From NCBI GenBank assembly GCA_950073955.1, contig CATMRH010000004.1, forward strand, positions 1-24,735: DNA of 24,735 nt, read 5' to 3'. The notes below the pieces were generated by a model that did no database searches, was not told where the DNA came from, and saw only the letters and a list, made by a program, of their open reading frames with translations. Source of the DNA: an uncultured archaeon (GTDB lineage: Archaea; Thermoproteota; Nitrososphaeria; Nitrososphaerales; Nitrosopumilaceae). Positions 7,396 to 14,948 of this stretch are shown here, piece by piece; positions within the stretch are counted from its first letter, which is position 1, and each line of letters opens with the position of its first letter. The translations under genes were made by a program, and so were the position numbers.

Positions 7396-8118
7396 ATGGT
7401 AGATATTCAAGCCCAATTTGATCTTAATCTTAGAAAATCAATTAAAAAGAAAAAACAAGTGGCAATAATTCCAATTGGTTCAATAGAACAACATGGTCCA
7501 CATTTGCCCATATCAACTGATTCAGATATTGTAACTGAAGTAGCAAAAAGACTATCTGAAATGAAGGGGTATCTTCTTCTTCCAACACTCACTTATGGAG
7601 TTTCATTTGAGCATGCACCATTATTTAATTTGAGTATTAGAGAATCAACTCTACGTACGATTCTGACTGATTTGTGTTCATCACTTTTAATGAATAACAT
7701 CAAGACAGTTTTCATAATTAATGGACATCATGGAAATTTAAAATCAATCAAAAATATTGATGTAAAGCTACAAAAAATTTCAAAAAACAAGCTCAAAGTG
7801 TTTCCATTATCATATTGGCATTTTATGAAAAGAGAGTTTGATCATGCAGGATTTGTAGAGACATCAATAATGTTAGCAATTTCAAAAAATGTCAAAATAA
7901 AATTAGCAAAAAAAGGATTAATCACAGATGGGCTGACAAAACAAGAAATCAAAATACTTGGAAAACTAGCTAATCAATCATTTCCTAAAGCTACCAAAAA
8001 CGGAATTTGGGGAGATCCTACAAAAGCAACAAAAAAGGATGGAAAGACAATTTTAGCTGAAATCATTAAAAATCTGGGAAAAAAGTGTCAAACTTGCCTT
8101 ACTGAGAGAAGCTCATAG
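7396..8118 (+). CDS. Creatininase-family metal hydrolase (candidate ArfB formamide hydrolase)
   Basis: A 240-residue creatininase fold. The metal site is recognisable: IGSIEQHGPHLPISTDSD supplies E31, H33 and D42/D44, INGHHGN supplies H111/H112, and HAGFVETS supplies E155. In archaea this family includes ArfB, which removes formate from the ring-opened GTP product at the start of riboflavin/F420 (deazaflavin) synthesis. Thaumarchaea make F420, so ArfB is a reasonable candidate. Mycofactocin-type peptidase and creatinine hydrolase are other family functions and less likely here. Its position 5 bases after a formyl-folate enzyme gives a common formyl/formate theme. The basic C-terminal tail ends CQTCLTERSS. 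Confidence 0.8.
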   Translation: MVDIQAQFDLNLRKSIKKKKQVAIIPIGSIEQHGPHLPISTDSDIVTEVAKRLSEMKGYLLLPTLTYGVSFEHAPLFNLSIRESTLRTILTDLCSSLLMNNIKTVFIINGHHGNLKSIKNIDVKLQKISKNKLKVFPLSYWHFMKREFDHAGFVETSIMLAISKNVKIKLAKKGLITDGLTKQEIKILGKLANQSFPKATKNGIWGDPTKATKKDGKTILAEIIKNLGKKCQTCLTERSS

Positions 8119-8133
8119 TTTCACCAATGAATG

Positions 8134-8143
8134 TTTAATATAA
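8134..8143 (+). promoter_or_regulatory. TATA-like promoter of the LSm-L37e operon
   Basis: TTTAATATAA lies 33-42 bases upstream of the LSm ATG. This spacing fits transcription starting within about 10 bases of the start codon. It separates this operon from the preceding hydrolase gene. Confidence 0.4.
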
Positions 8144-8175
8144 TCCCTCAATATCAAAGCCAATAAGTGAAATAG

Positions 8176-8415
8176 ATGTCCGTTGATATGGCAGTAAAAG
8201 TATTGGATGAGAGTATCAATCAAGTTGTATTGATAAAACTCAAAGGAAACAAGACAATTAGAGGTAATCTACTTGGTTTTGACCAACACATGAACCTGCT
8301 ACTCGACTCTTCAGAGGAAGTCCCCGCTGAAGGCGATACTAAAAGCCTTGGAACCATTGTAGTCAGAGGAGACAATGTAGTTATGATATCCCCTCCACCA
8401 CCAGAAAATAGGTGA
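8176..8415 (+). CDS. Sm-like archaeal protein (LSm/SmAP)
   Basis: A 79-residue Sm-fold protein that forms a ring binding U-rich RNA. The Sm1 motif spans about residues 16-47 (VVLIKLKGNKTIRGNLLGFD, then HMNLLLDSSEEV). The Sm2 motif is IVVRGDNVVMISP near the C-terminus. A proline run (PPPPENR) closes the protein. Archaeal LSm genes are commonly paired with rpl37e, as here (6-base gap). Confidence 0.96.
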   Translation: MSVDMAVKVLDESINQVVLIKLKGNKTIRGNLLGFDQHMNLLLDSSEEVPAEGDTKSLGTIVVRGDNVVMISPPPPENR

Positions 8416-8421
8416 TTTGAG

Positions 8422-8589
8422 ATGGTAAAAGGCACAACTTCCATGGGTGGTTTTACAAAGAAAAAAGTTCACATCAGATGTAGAAGATGTGGTAAAAACT
8501 CGCTTCACAAACGTCACCACCAATGTGCAAGTTGTGGATTCCCAAAGGCCAAACGCAGAAAGTATTCCTGGATTAAATGGTATACATAG
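8422..8589 (+). CDS. rpl37e: Large-subunit ribosomal protein eL37
   Basis: A 55-residue ribosomal zinc ribbon. C20/C23 (CRRC) and C35/C38 (CASC) form the zinc site, and the remainder is rich in Lys, Arg and His for rRNA binding. The end reads KAKRRKYSWIKWYT. The ATG at 8422 follows the LSm stop by 6 bases, and the TAG (8587-8589) directly abuts the ATG of the next gene. Confidence 0.95.
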   Translation: MVKGTTSMGGFTKKKVHIRCRRCGKNSLHKRHHQCASCGFPKAKRRKYSWIKWYT

Positions 8590-9549
8590 ATGCAAGAAAT
8601 TATTCTAATTCTTAGTTCATTAGCTGGTGTAGCTACAGTCGTTGCAGCACGAAAAATGCCAAGAGGTAAAAATCAATTGCTTAGTCTTGGTGCCAGTTCA
8701 CACATTAAAAGCCAAATTAATTCCCTAAAAATTGAAAAAGATATTCTAACTAAAACAATTACAAGACTATATCAAACAGACTCTGAATTTTCTAAAATTC
8801 AAAAGGATAAACTGTTACTGAGATATCAACACCAATTAGGAATTGTTTTAGCTAAACTAGAAAAACTTGAGCAAGCAAGTCAACATCCAGATTTGGGTCC
8901 AATAGGTGATGGTTTGATCACTTTGATGGACCAAAAATTATCAAAACTAGATGATAGATTATATGAAATATCGTCAAAGATGGCAAGTACAAAAACTGAA
9001 ACACCAAAGACAAAAGAATCAGAAGTGAAAAATCACGAATCGAAACCATTCAACTTTGAGAAACCAAAAGAAACAAAGATGGAATCAATTTCAATTCCTA
9101 AAACAAGTTCAAGGCAATCAATTGAATTAACTACTTTGACAAATATTTCAAGAAAGGATGTAAAATTCCCATTATTGATTGATGTAGAATCAAAACAAGA
9201 GATTGTAAATCCAATGTCACAACCAAAGGTAGTTCAATCTGAAATAATTAAACCAAAAGAAGAGATTGTACAAGAAATTATTCAACCAAGAGTAAAAGTT
9301 GAAGATAAAATAGAGATTATTCAGTCATTTACGCCAAAAGTAGAGCCAGTATTAGAAACCAAGCCTGATATTGACAAAGAAGTTGCAAAGATTACAGAAC
9401 ATAAAGCACTTCCAGAACCAGAATCAGAACAAAAACCTAGACCAATAACATTAGATGATGACTTTGATGATGATGTAGATGACTTGGATAAAATCAAAGA
9501 AAATATTATGAAAGTCATGTCAAAGCTTGATCAAGCAGAGGTAGAGTAG
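8590..9549 (+). CDS. Membrane-anchored coiled-coil protein of unknown function
   Basis: A 319-residue protein of no family I recognise. It begins with a single hydrophobic N-terminal helix (about 3-20, ILILSSLAGVATVVAARK), likely a signal anchor. A helical, coiled-coil-prone region follows (about 40-130, LKIEKDILTKTITRLY and LRYQHQLGIVLAKLEKLEQ). A long low-complexity Lys/Glu/Pro/Ser linker runs from about 135 to 275. The acidic patch DDDFDDDVDDLD (about 287-298) precedes a short terminal amphipathic helix. The start ATG abuts the L37e stop, and the next gene's TTG abuts its own stop, so it is embedded in a translation/sugar-phosphate operon. The layout suggests a scaffold with a tethered C-terminal binding helix; this is inference. 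Confidence 0.75.
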   Translation: MQEIILILSSLAGVATVVAARKMPRGKNQLLSLGASSHIKSQINSLKIEKDILTKTITRLYQTDSEFSKIQKDKLLLRYQHQLGIVLAKLEKLEQASQHPDLGPIGDGLITLMDQKLSKLDDRLYEISSKMASTKTETPKTKESEVKNHESKPFNFEKPKETKMESISIPKTSSRQSIELTTLTNISRKDVKFPLLIDVESKQEIVNPMSQPKVVQSEIIKPKEEIVQEIIQPRVKVEDKIEIIQSFTPKVEPVLETKPDIDKEVAKITEHKALPEPESEQKPRPITLDDDFDDDVDDLDKIKENIMKVMSKLDQAEVE

Positions 9550-10224
9550 TTGTCCTATGATGATGCCATTTCAGCATTGTCAAATAATGCACTAAAATTT
9601 GTTAAAGATGATTATGTAATTGGACTAGGTAGTGGTAGAGCTGCTACTGTACTTGTAAAATCACTTGCAAAATTAATCAAACTAAAAAACTATAACATTA
9701 AAGGAATTCCGACTTCACTACAAATCAAATTGGTTGCGGAAAAAGTAGGAATACCTCTAGTAGAAACTGATCAAGTAGATCATATTGATGTTGTATTTGA
9801 TGGTGCAGATCAAATTAATTCTCAAAAATTTGTAATCAAAGGTGGAGGAGGTGCTTTACTACGAGAAAATATTTTGTTTAGTCTTGCAAAAAAAGTTGTA
9901 GTTATGGCAGACAAAACAAAGTTTGTAAAAAATTTCACAAGAAGTGTTCCAGTAGAAGTTCATCCACTTGCTAGAAATTCAGTAACAAAATCTATTAAAA
10001 AGTTAGGAGGAGAAATACAACTACGTTCACTAGATAGAGGATATCCATTTTTTACAGAAAATGGTAACATAATTTTAGATTGTGATTTTGGAACGATAAA
10101 GAATCCAAAAGCACTTACTCAAAAAATCAAACAAATAACTGGAGTTCTAGAATCAGGAATTTTTCTTAGAAAGCCAGATGTAATTTACAGAGCCAAAACG
10201 GGTGGCAAATTCGATATTCTATAA
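9550..10224 (+). CDS. rpiA: Ribose-5-phosphate isomerase A
   Basis: Interconverts ribulose-5-phosphate and ribose-5-phosphate, supplying ribose for nucleotides. Family motifs are intact in 224 residues: GLGSGRAAT (25-33), PTSLQ (54-58), DGADQI with D84 and D87, and KGGGGALLREN with K97 and the catalytic glutamate E106. A later segment (KTKFVKNF...VPVEVHPLA) is also typical. Translation starts at TTG 9550, directly after the TAG of the upstream gene; the nearby ATGs are out of frame. Confidence 0.96.
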   Translation: MSYDDAISALSNNALKFVKDDYVIGLGSGRAATVLVKSLAKLIKLKNYNIKGIPTSLQIKLVAEKVGIPLVETDQVDHIDVVFDGADQINSQKFVIKGGGGALLRENILFSLAKKVVVMADKTKFVKNFTRSVPVEVHPLARNSVTKSIKKLGGEIQLRSLDRGYPFFTENGNIILDCDFGTIKNPKALTQKIKQITGVLESGIFLRKPDVIYRAKTGGKFDIL

Positions 10225-10239
10225 AATTTTTCTGAAAAT

Positions 10240-10872
10240 CTACTTTTTGCCAAATTTTCCTAGCAGTGGGACAAAAATATAGTTCGATTGGTTTTTAATT
10301 TCAACTATTCCTTCAGAGGTCTTTTTCAACAAAACTAATGATTGAGAAGAGTCTCCCACAGGCGCAATTATGAGTCCATTCTCAGCTAGCTGTTCAAGCA
10401 ATGGTAAAGGAATTTCTGTGCATGCTGCAGTAATTATGATTCTATCATAAGGTGATGATTGTGGAAAACCCAAACTGCCATCACCTAAAATTACGTGAGT
10501 GTTATCAAGTCTGAATTTTTCTAAATTTTTTCTTGCAAATTTTACTAGTTCCGAATGAATTTCAACAGAATAAATGGTTCCAGTTCTTACCAAGTAAGAA
10601 AGAATTGCAGTCTGCCAAGCAGAACCAGTACCAATCTCAAGAATTTTTTGCCCATCTTTAACATCTAGCCACTCAGTCATTCTTGACACAACTCCTGGTT
10701 GAGAAATGGTCTGATCTTTCATAATTGAGAGAGGTTCATTGTCATACGCTCTGTCTAGTTCAGATATAGGGAGAAATTCATGTCTGGGAATGTTTCTAAA
10801 TGCAGATTCAACGTTATCATCATTAAGGTATCTAGAATCTTTTAGAAAATTGATTAAATCGTTTAATCTCAT
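10240..10872 (-). CDS. pcm: Protein-L-isoaspartate O-methyltransferase
   Basis: An AdoMet-dependent enzyme that starts repair of isoaspartyl residues in damaged proteins. It shows the substrate loop DQTISQPGVV, with the serine of the TISQP motif, and the AdoMet motif I LEIGTGSAWQTA (usually GTGSGYQ). A post-I acidic residue (YSVEIH) and the YDRIIITAAC strand follow. The ATG at 10872 gives 210 residues, the normal family length. The frame extends to a TTG at 10905, but an AT-rich TATA-like stretch around 10895-10902 would then lie inside the gene, so ATG is preferred. It converges on rpiA with a 15-base gap. Confidence 0.93.
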   Translation of the reverse strand: MRLNDLINFLKDSRYLNDDNVESAFRNIPRHEFLPISELDRAYDNEPLSIMKDQTISQPGVVSRMTEWLDVKDGQKILEIGTGSAWQTAILSYLVRTGTIYSVEIHSELVKFARKNLEKFRLDNTHVILGDGSLGFPQSSPYDRIIITAACTEIPLPLLEQLAENGLIIAPVGDSSQSLVLLKKTSEGIVEIKNQSNYIFVPLLGKFGKK

Positions 10873-10957
10873 CTGATATTTTTTTTCAATATTAATTATA
10901 TTCAACTAATATAGATAGTATTTTTTATGATTTAAACCCAATTTGTTGTTTTAAAAA

Positions 10958-12349
10958 TTAGCTAATTTTTCGTTCAACTAGTTTACCATGACCAAGTTTT
11001 CCAATTATTTCAAAGTCATCAGCAACTATTTCGCCTCTAACAATTGTTTTAACAGGCCATCCTTTTAGATTTCTTCCTTCATACACAATATAGTCAGAAA
11101 AGCCTCCAAACAAATCAGATGTTACTTTTTTTTCTTTTTTCAAATCTATCATAGTTATATCTGCATCAGAGTTTTTTTCCAATGTTCCTTTTTGTGGATA
11201 CATTCCAAAAATTTTAGCAGCATTTTGACTTGTAAATTGCACAAACTGCTCAAGCGTGATCCTGTTCTGATTTACACCATCATTTAGCAATATTGGAATG
11301 ACAGTTCCAATTCCTGGAAATCCCGCCAATGCTCCCCAAACATCATCTCCTGCTAGTTTTAGTTTAAGTTGATTTGCAACATGATCTGTGCCAATAGTAT
11401 CAATTTGATTCTTAGAAAGAGCATTCCAGACTGCTTTGTTATCATTTTCTGTTCTTATTGGAGGCATTACTTTAGCTAGATATCCTTCTTGTTTATCATA
11501 AGATAATGAAAGATAGTGAGGACATGTCTCAACAAAAATTTTTGTTCCAAGTTTTTTTTCTTCTTCAATTTGTGCTAGTGCTCGCTCTGAGCCAATGTGA
11601 GCAAAGTAGATCACACAATCATAATCTCTTCCATACTTTGAGACAGTCTTGATTGCTTTTACCTCAAATTCGGGGGAACGACTGTTAGACCAAGCAGATA
11701 ATCCATCTTGGTTTTTTTCTTTGGCAGTTTTAATTCCACATCCACATGATTCATAGTCTTCGGCATGAACAAGTATTGGACAGCCAAGTGAAGCTGCAGT
11801 CTTTACAGTCTGTTCAACTATTTCATTAGTAACATTTACTTGAGATTCAACAAGTTTAGAGGAGTTTGGAGGTATGTCCATGTATACATTACCCACTTCA
11901 CCACCTAGATTCATGTAGATTTTAAAAGATGTGATTCCTTTTTCAACACAAATATTCATCTCGTTGATTTGTTGGGGAGTAAAAATAGATGCATGAATTG
12001 CATAATCAATATAATGACTGTGAGATGATGCGTCAAGCTGAGCTTGTAATGAGTTAGAAAATGGATCTTCCAATCGAAGCATTCTCATCATAGTGGTTAT
12101 TCCACCTATTGCTGCAGCATGTGATTCAGTTTTTGCTGCTTCATTTATTGGAGAATATACACCATAGTGAACATGAGTATCAATTGGACCGGGAACAGAG
12201 ATCAATCCATTGCCATTGATTTTGTTATCACAAGCTGGAGTATCATTTGTAAACCCAACAATTTTTCCCTCATCAATTAGAATATTTTTGTCAATCATTC
12301 CCTGGGGAAGTATAATGTGTGAATCGGTAATCACAGTATCATACGTCAT
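10958..12349 (-). CDS. Cyclic amidohydrolase (dihydroorotase/hydantoinase type)
   Basis: A 463-residue binuclear-metal amidohydrolase. Metal ligands are all present: H59 and H61 in DTHVH, carboxylated lysine K143 in SFKIYMN, H195 in VHAED, H251 in AHIGS and D322 in IGTDHV. ETCPHYLSL (274-282) lines the active site. Thaumarchaeal homologues tend to be annotated as dihydroorotase (pyrimidine synthesis), but the FKIYM motif and length resemble hydantoinase, dihydropyrimidinase or allantoinase. No pyr gene is adjacent. The gene stands alone on the minus strand between pcm and a tRNA region. The ATG is at 12349. Confidence 0.85.
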   Translation of the reverse strand: MTYDTVITDSHIILPQGMIDKNILIDEGKIVGFTNDTPACDNKINGNGLISVPGPIDTHVHYGVYSPINEAAKTESHAAAIGGITTMMRMLRLEDPFSNSLQAQLDASSHSHYIDYAIHASIFTPQQINEMNICVEKGITSFKIYMNLGGEVGNVYMDIPPNSSKLVESQVNVTNEIVEQTVKTAASLGCPILVHAEDYESCGCGIKTAKEKNQDGLSAWSNSRSPEFEVKAIKTVSKYGRDYDCVIYFAHIGSERALAQIEEEKKLGTKIFVETCPHYLSLSYDKQEGYLAKVMPPIRTENDNKAVWNALSKNQIDTIGTDHVANQLKLKLAGDDVWGALAGFPGIGTVIPILLNDGVNQNRITLEQFVQFTSQNAAKIFGMYPQKGTLEKNSDADITMIDLKKEKKVTSDLFGGFSDYIVYEGRNLKGWPVKTIVRGEIVADDFEIIGKLGHGKLVERKIS

Positions 12350-12656
12350 CTGAAAATTTTATACTTGGCAGTCTATTATGCGTTGAGATGATTTATTCTT
12401 GCATTTCCATTTTAATTACTTAATCATCAAAGTCTTCTTCATCTGTTGATCTTCTACATGGCTTAATGGGAACAAAGAGTATTGCCTTGTGGCCTATCAT
12501 GCAAATAGTATAGTAGTATATTGCATAAAGACTAAGGAATTTTTTCTATATTTTTGGATCCAAAACGGTATTTCCATGTTTTATGAACAAAAGCATACTG
12601 TGTTTTCGTGTTTATTTAGAAAATGAATAAAAATACAACTAAAAGAAGTGATTCAC
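12350..12656. other. Intergenic region between amidohydrolase and tRNA-Ala
   Basis: About 300 AT-rich bases. I see one candidate microprotein on the minus strand (12420-12500). Upstream of it is a dyad-like stretch in which ATGCAA (12499-12504) and TTGCAT (12521-12526) face each other. A weak inverted pair, CGGTAT (12566-12571) and GCATACTG (12593-12600), lies further on. No other coding or RNA gene is apparent. Confidence 0.4.
12420..12500 (-). CDS. Candidate 26-residue microprotein
   Basis: An ATG at 12500 opens 26 codons to a TAA. The product runs from a hydrophobic start (MIGHKAILFVPIKPC) through CRRS to a strongly acidic tail (TDEEDFDD). On the minus strand CTTTATGC sits about 23-30 bases before the ATG, the right distance for a leaderless archaeal promoter. 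The clean hydrophobic-basic-acidic layout is unlike random AT-rich sequence, but 26 codons are not proof. I recognise no family. Confidence 0.4.
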   Translation of the reverse strand: MIGHKAILFVPIKPCRRSTDEEDFDD

Positions 12657-12728
12657 GGGCCGGTGGTTTAGGGGTATAATGCCTCGTTCGCAACGAGGAT
12701 GTCGAGGGTTCGATTCCCTCCCGGTCCA
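12657..12728 (+). tRNA. tRNA-Ala (anticodon CGC)
   Basis: A 72-base tRNA without intron. The acceptor strands are GGGCCGG and CCGGTCC; position 3 is G and position 70 is T, giving the G3:U70 wobble that identifies tRNA-Ala. The anticodon stem CCTCG/CGAGG holds the loop TTCGCAA, anticodon CGC (codon GCG). The T-arm is GAGGG-TTCGATT-CCCTC. CCA is not encoded; T4 follows shortly after. Confidence 0.95.
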
Positions 12729-12772
12729 CTTTTCTAGAAACTAATATACATAAATAAAAAAATTCTAACGTT

Positions 12773-13132
12773 ATGGAAGCTTTTGATGGCAAAAAAGCCG
12801 CAACAGATTACATGTCAACACATACTTTGGCATTTTCAACTCCAGAATTAACTCTAATGAGATTTGCGTTTTGGTTAGGAGATTCAGTTCCAGATCCAAA
12901 AAATGAAGGAAAGGGAATTCCAAGAATGATGACATTTTTGACAGAACAAGATTTTGAACCCGTCATAATTGATGATGATGTATTCGTACCATCGGGTGCA
13001 ATTAGTAGTACGGCATTTCTTGGAAACGCCTACAAAGAAGAAAAGAAAGACGAAAAGTTTTGTTCTGAATGTGGCGCAACTCTTTCAGCAACAGCAAAGT
13101 TCTGTCCTGAATGCGGCACAACACAAGAATAA
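12773..13132 (+). CDS. Small protein with C-terminal zinc ribbon (119 residues)
   Basis: The function is unknown. Residues 1-88 form a compact domain (FDGKKAATDYM, LTLMRFAFWLGDSVPDP, MMTFLTEQDFEPVIIDDDVFVP). A short Lys/Glu linker (88-95) leads to a zinc ribbon with C97/C100 and C111/C114 (CSEC...KFCPEC). A TATA-like ATATACATAAA at 12745-12755 lies about 20-28 bases before the ATG at 12773, consistent with a leaderless transcript. Two neighbours (13157-13684 and 14194-14907) carry the same kind of terminal ribbon on different bodies. Confidence 0.85.
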   Translation: MEAFDGKKAATDYMSTHTLAFSTPELTLMRFAFWLGDSVPDPKNEGKGIPRMMTFLTEQDFEPVIIDDDVFVPSGAISSTAFLGNAYKEEKKDEKFCSECGATLSATAKFCPECGTTQE

Positions 13133-13156
13133 GAAAATAATTTTTGAGTTTTAATT

Positions 13157-13684
13157 TTATGTTTTAGATCCACACTTTGTACAAAACTTTGCATTTGGTC
13201 TTAGTTCAGCACCACATGAAGTACATCCATTTCCACTTGGCGTTGTAGCTGTTCTAGGTACAAGACGTGGATCTGGTGATGGTAAAGTTCCAGGGTCTCC
13301 AAATGTGTCTTGTGCAGAAACAATTCCGGGTGGACCTGCTCCACCAACTGGATTTTCTGCAGTTCCTGCTCTTGGTGGCATTCCACCTGGCATACTTCCA
13401 GGAGTTCCCGTTCCTGGCATCAACCCAGGAGACTGTGTATTTCCAGAACCAGCGCCCATTGCTTTTTTCATCTCAAATATTACTTTGATTGCTAGAAATT
13501 CTAATGCACAATACGCTACTACATAATCACCTAGTTTTTGAAAGAATTCTTTGTCACTGAGTTGACCTTTTTTGTACATATTGTTAGTATCTAGAAATGT
13601 TTCATAGTATCCTTGAGATTCATCAAACAAACTTTCTAGTTTTTCATATAGCATGTTTAGTGTATCTACTTCACCAAATGACAT
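13157..13684 (-). CDS. Helical protein with Pro/Gly linker and C-terminal zinc ribbon
   Basis: The function is unknown. From the ATG at 13684 it has 175 residues; the frame extends 4 codons to a TTG at 13696. Residues 1-78 are helical (VDTLNMLYEKLESLFDESQ...VIFEMKKAM). Residues about 78-152 are a low-complexity Gly/Pro/Met-rich linker (PGTGTPGSMPGGMPPRAG). The end is a zinc ribbon with four cysteines (CTSC...KFCTKC). The layout of helical bundle, flexible linker and ribbon suggests an adaptor that tethers two partners. It converges on the 119-residue zinc-ribbon gene, with 24 bases between the stops. Confidence 0.85.
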   Translation of the reverse strand: MSFGEVDTLNMLYEKLESLFDESQGYYETFLDTNNMYKKGQLSDKEFFQKLGDYVVAYCALEFLAIKVIFEMKKAMGAGSGNTQSPGLMPGTGTPGSMPGGMPPRAGTAENPVGGAGPPGIVSAQDTFGDPGTLPSPDPRLVPRTATTPSGNGCTSCGAELRPNAKFCTKCGSKT

Positions 13685-13751
13685 GAACTCACTCAATTTT
13701 AGGAATATTAATTACTTTAGAAACAAAGAAGAGGAAAAACGTGTTCCAGAT

Positions 13752-14078
<327 letters not shown>

Positions 14079-14193
14079 TGTACTATTGTTTTATTACTCG
14101 TACCTAAAAACGTTCACCAGAATTAACACCATATTTTTTGTTGGAAAATTAATTTTGATACATACTTAAATGACGTTTTGATAAAAATCAGAT

Positions 14194-14907
14194 ATGAGTT
14201 CTGAACTTAGGCTTAAAAAATTAAGGGGTTCCGGAGGTTATGTTATGGCTCAAGTTACTGATGAACAACAGGTGAAAGGAAATCTTGGCGGTCCTGATCT
14301 GTTTTTAGCTCCAATTGGTAGATTAAATGTAGAAACAATTACTAAACATTTTTGCAATACTTGTGACAAAGAATTTGAGGGTCCTCCAAAAATAGAATTT
14401 GAGAATCCTAATGAAGAAGTTGCAGAAAATCTAATTCTTGCAGAAAAAGGACAATACATTTGTAATTCATGTAATTCTTCAATTGCAGAATATAGAGTAT
14501 TCAAAAAACAAGATGAAGCAGGTGAAATTGGAAGCGCAAAACCAATAGAGCAAGGTCAAAGTCCACCACAACAAGTTGAAGAGCAAACTACACAGGAAAC
14601 AGTTACAGAGCCAGGTCCAGCAACTTCAGTCAGTTCAATTGAAGGAAGAGCAGTATATGATGAAAATGCTAACAAGATTGGAATTGCAAAACAAGTAGGT
14701 ATTGATTCTACACAGTCAATGGTTCTAGTATTAACTAAAAATGATGGTACTGAAGGTAGTATTTCATGGAATAATATAAAAAAGATTGGAGAAATAATTC
14801 TTCTAGGAAATCCAGAAGCTGCTTCTCAACCAGGAAAATGCTCTAATTGTGGATTTGGAAATAAAGAAGGATCTAAATTCTGTGAAGAATGTGGAACCAA
14901 TCTCTAA
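14194..14907 (+). CDS. Zinc finger - PRC-barrel - zinc ribbon protein
   Basis: A 237-residue protein with three parts. Residues about 48-100 are a treble-clef-like zinc site (C54/C57 and C90/C93). Residues 106-146 are a Gln/Thr/Glu/Pro linker. Residues about 148-205 match a PRC-barrel: GRAVYDENANKIGIAKQVGI, then SWNNIKKIGEIILL. The C-terminus is a zinc ribbon (C216/C219, C230/C233). PRC-barrels occur in RNA processing (RimM), photosystem assembly and archaeal cell division (CdvA, CdpB). Which applies here is unknown. CTTAAATG at 14165-14172 is a suitable TATA element. It is followed by a signal peptidase gene after 41 bases. Confidence 0.85.
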   Translation: MSSELRLKKLRGSGGYVMAQVTDEQQVKGNLGGPDLFLAPIGRLNVETITKHFCNTCDKEFEGPPKIEFENPNEEVAENLILAEKGQYICNSCNSSIAEYRVFKKQDEAGEIGSAKPIEQGQSPPQQVEEQTTQETVTEPGPATSVSSIEGRAVYDENANKIGIAKQVGIDSTQSMVLVLTKNDGTEGSISWNNIKKIGEIILLGNPEAASQPGKCSNCGFGNKEGSKFCEECGTNL

Positions 14908-14948
14908 TAGCTAACAAATTTAATCAATGAATATAGGCGATGATGTGA

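Noticed and set aside
12517..12529. 13-base exact match TATATTGCATAAA shared with 23818-23830
   Set aside because: In 25 kb of AT-rich DNA several such shared 13-mers are expected by chance; no longer similarity flanks it.
13267..13526. Several plus-strand frames opposite the Pro/Gly-rich linker
   Set aside because: They are shadows of the low-complexity Pro/Gly codons of the minus-strand zinc-ribbon protein.
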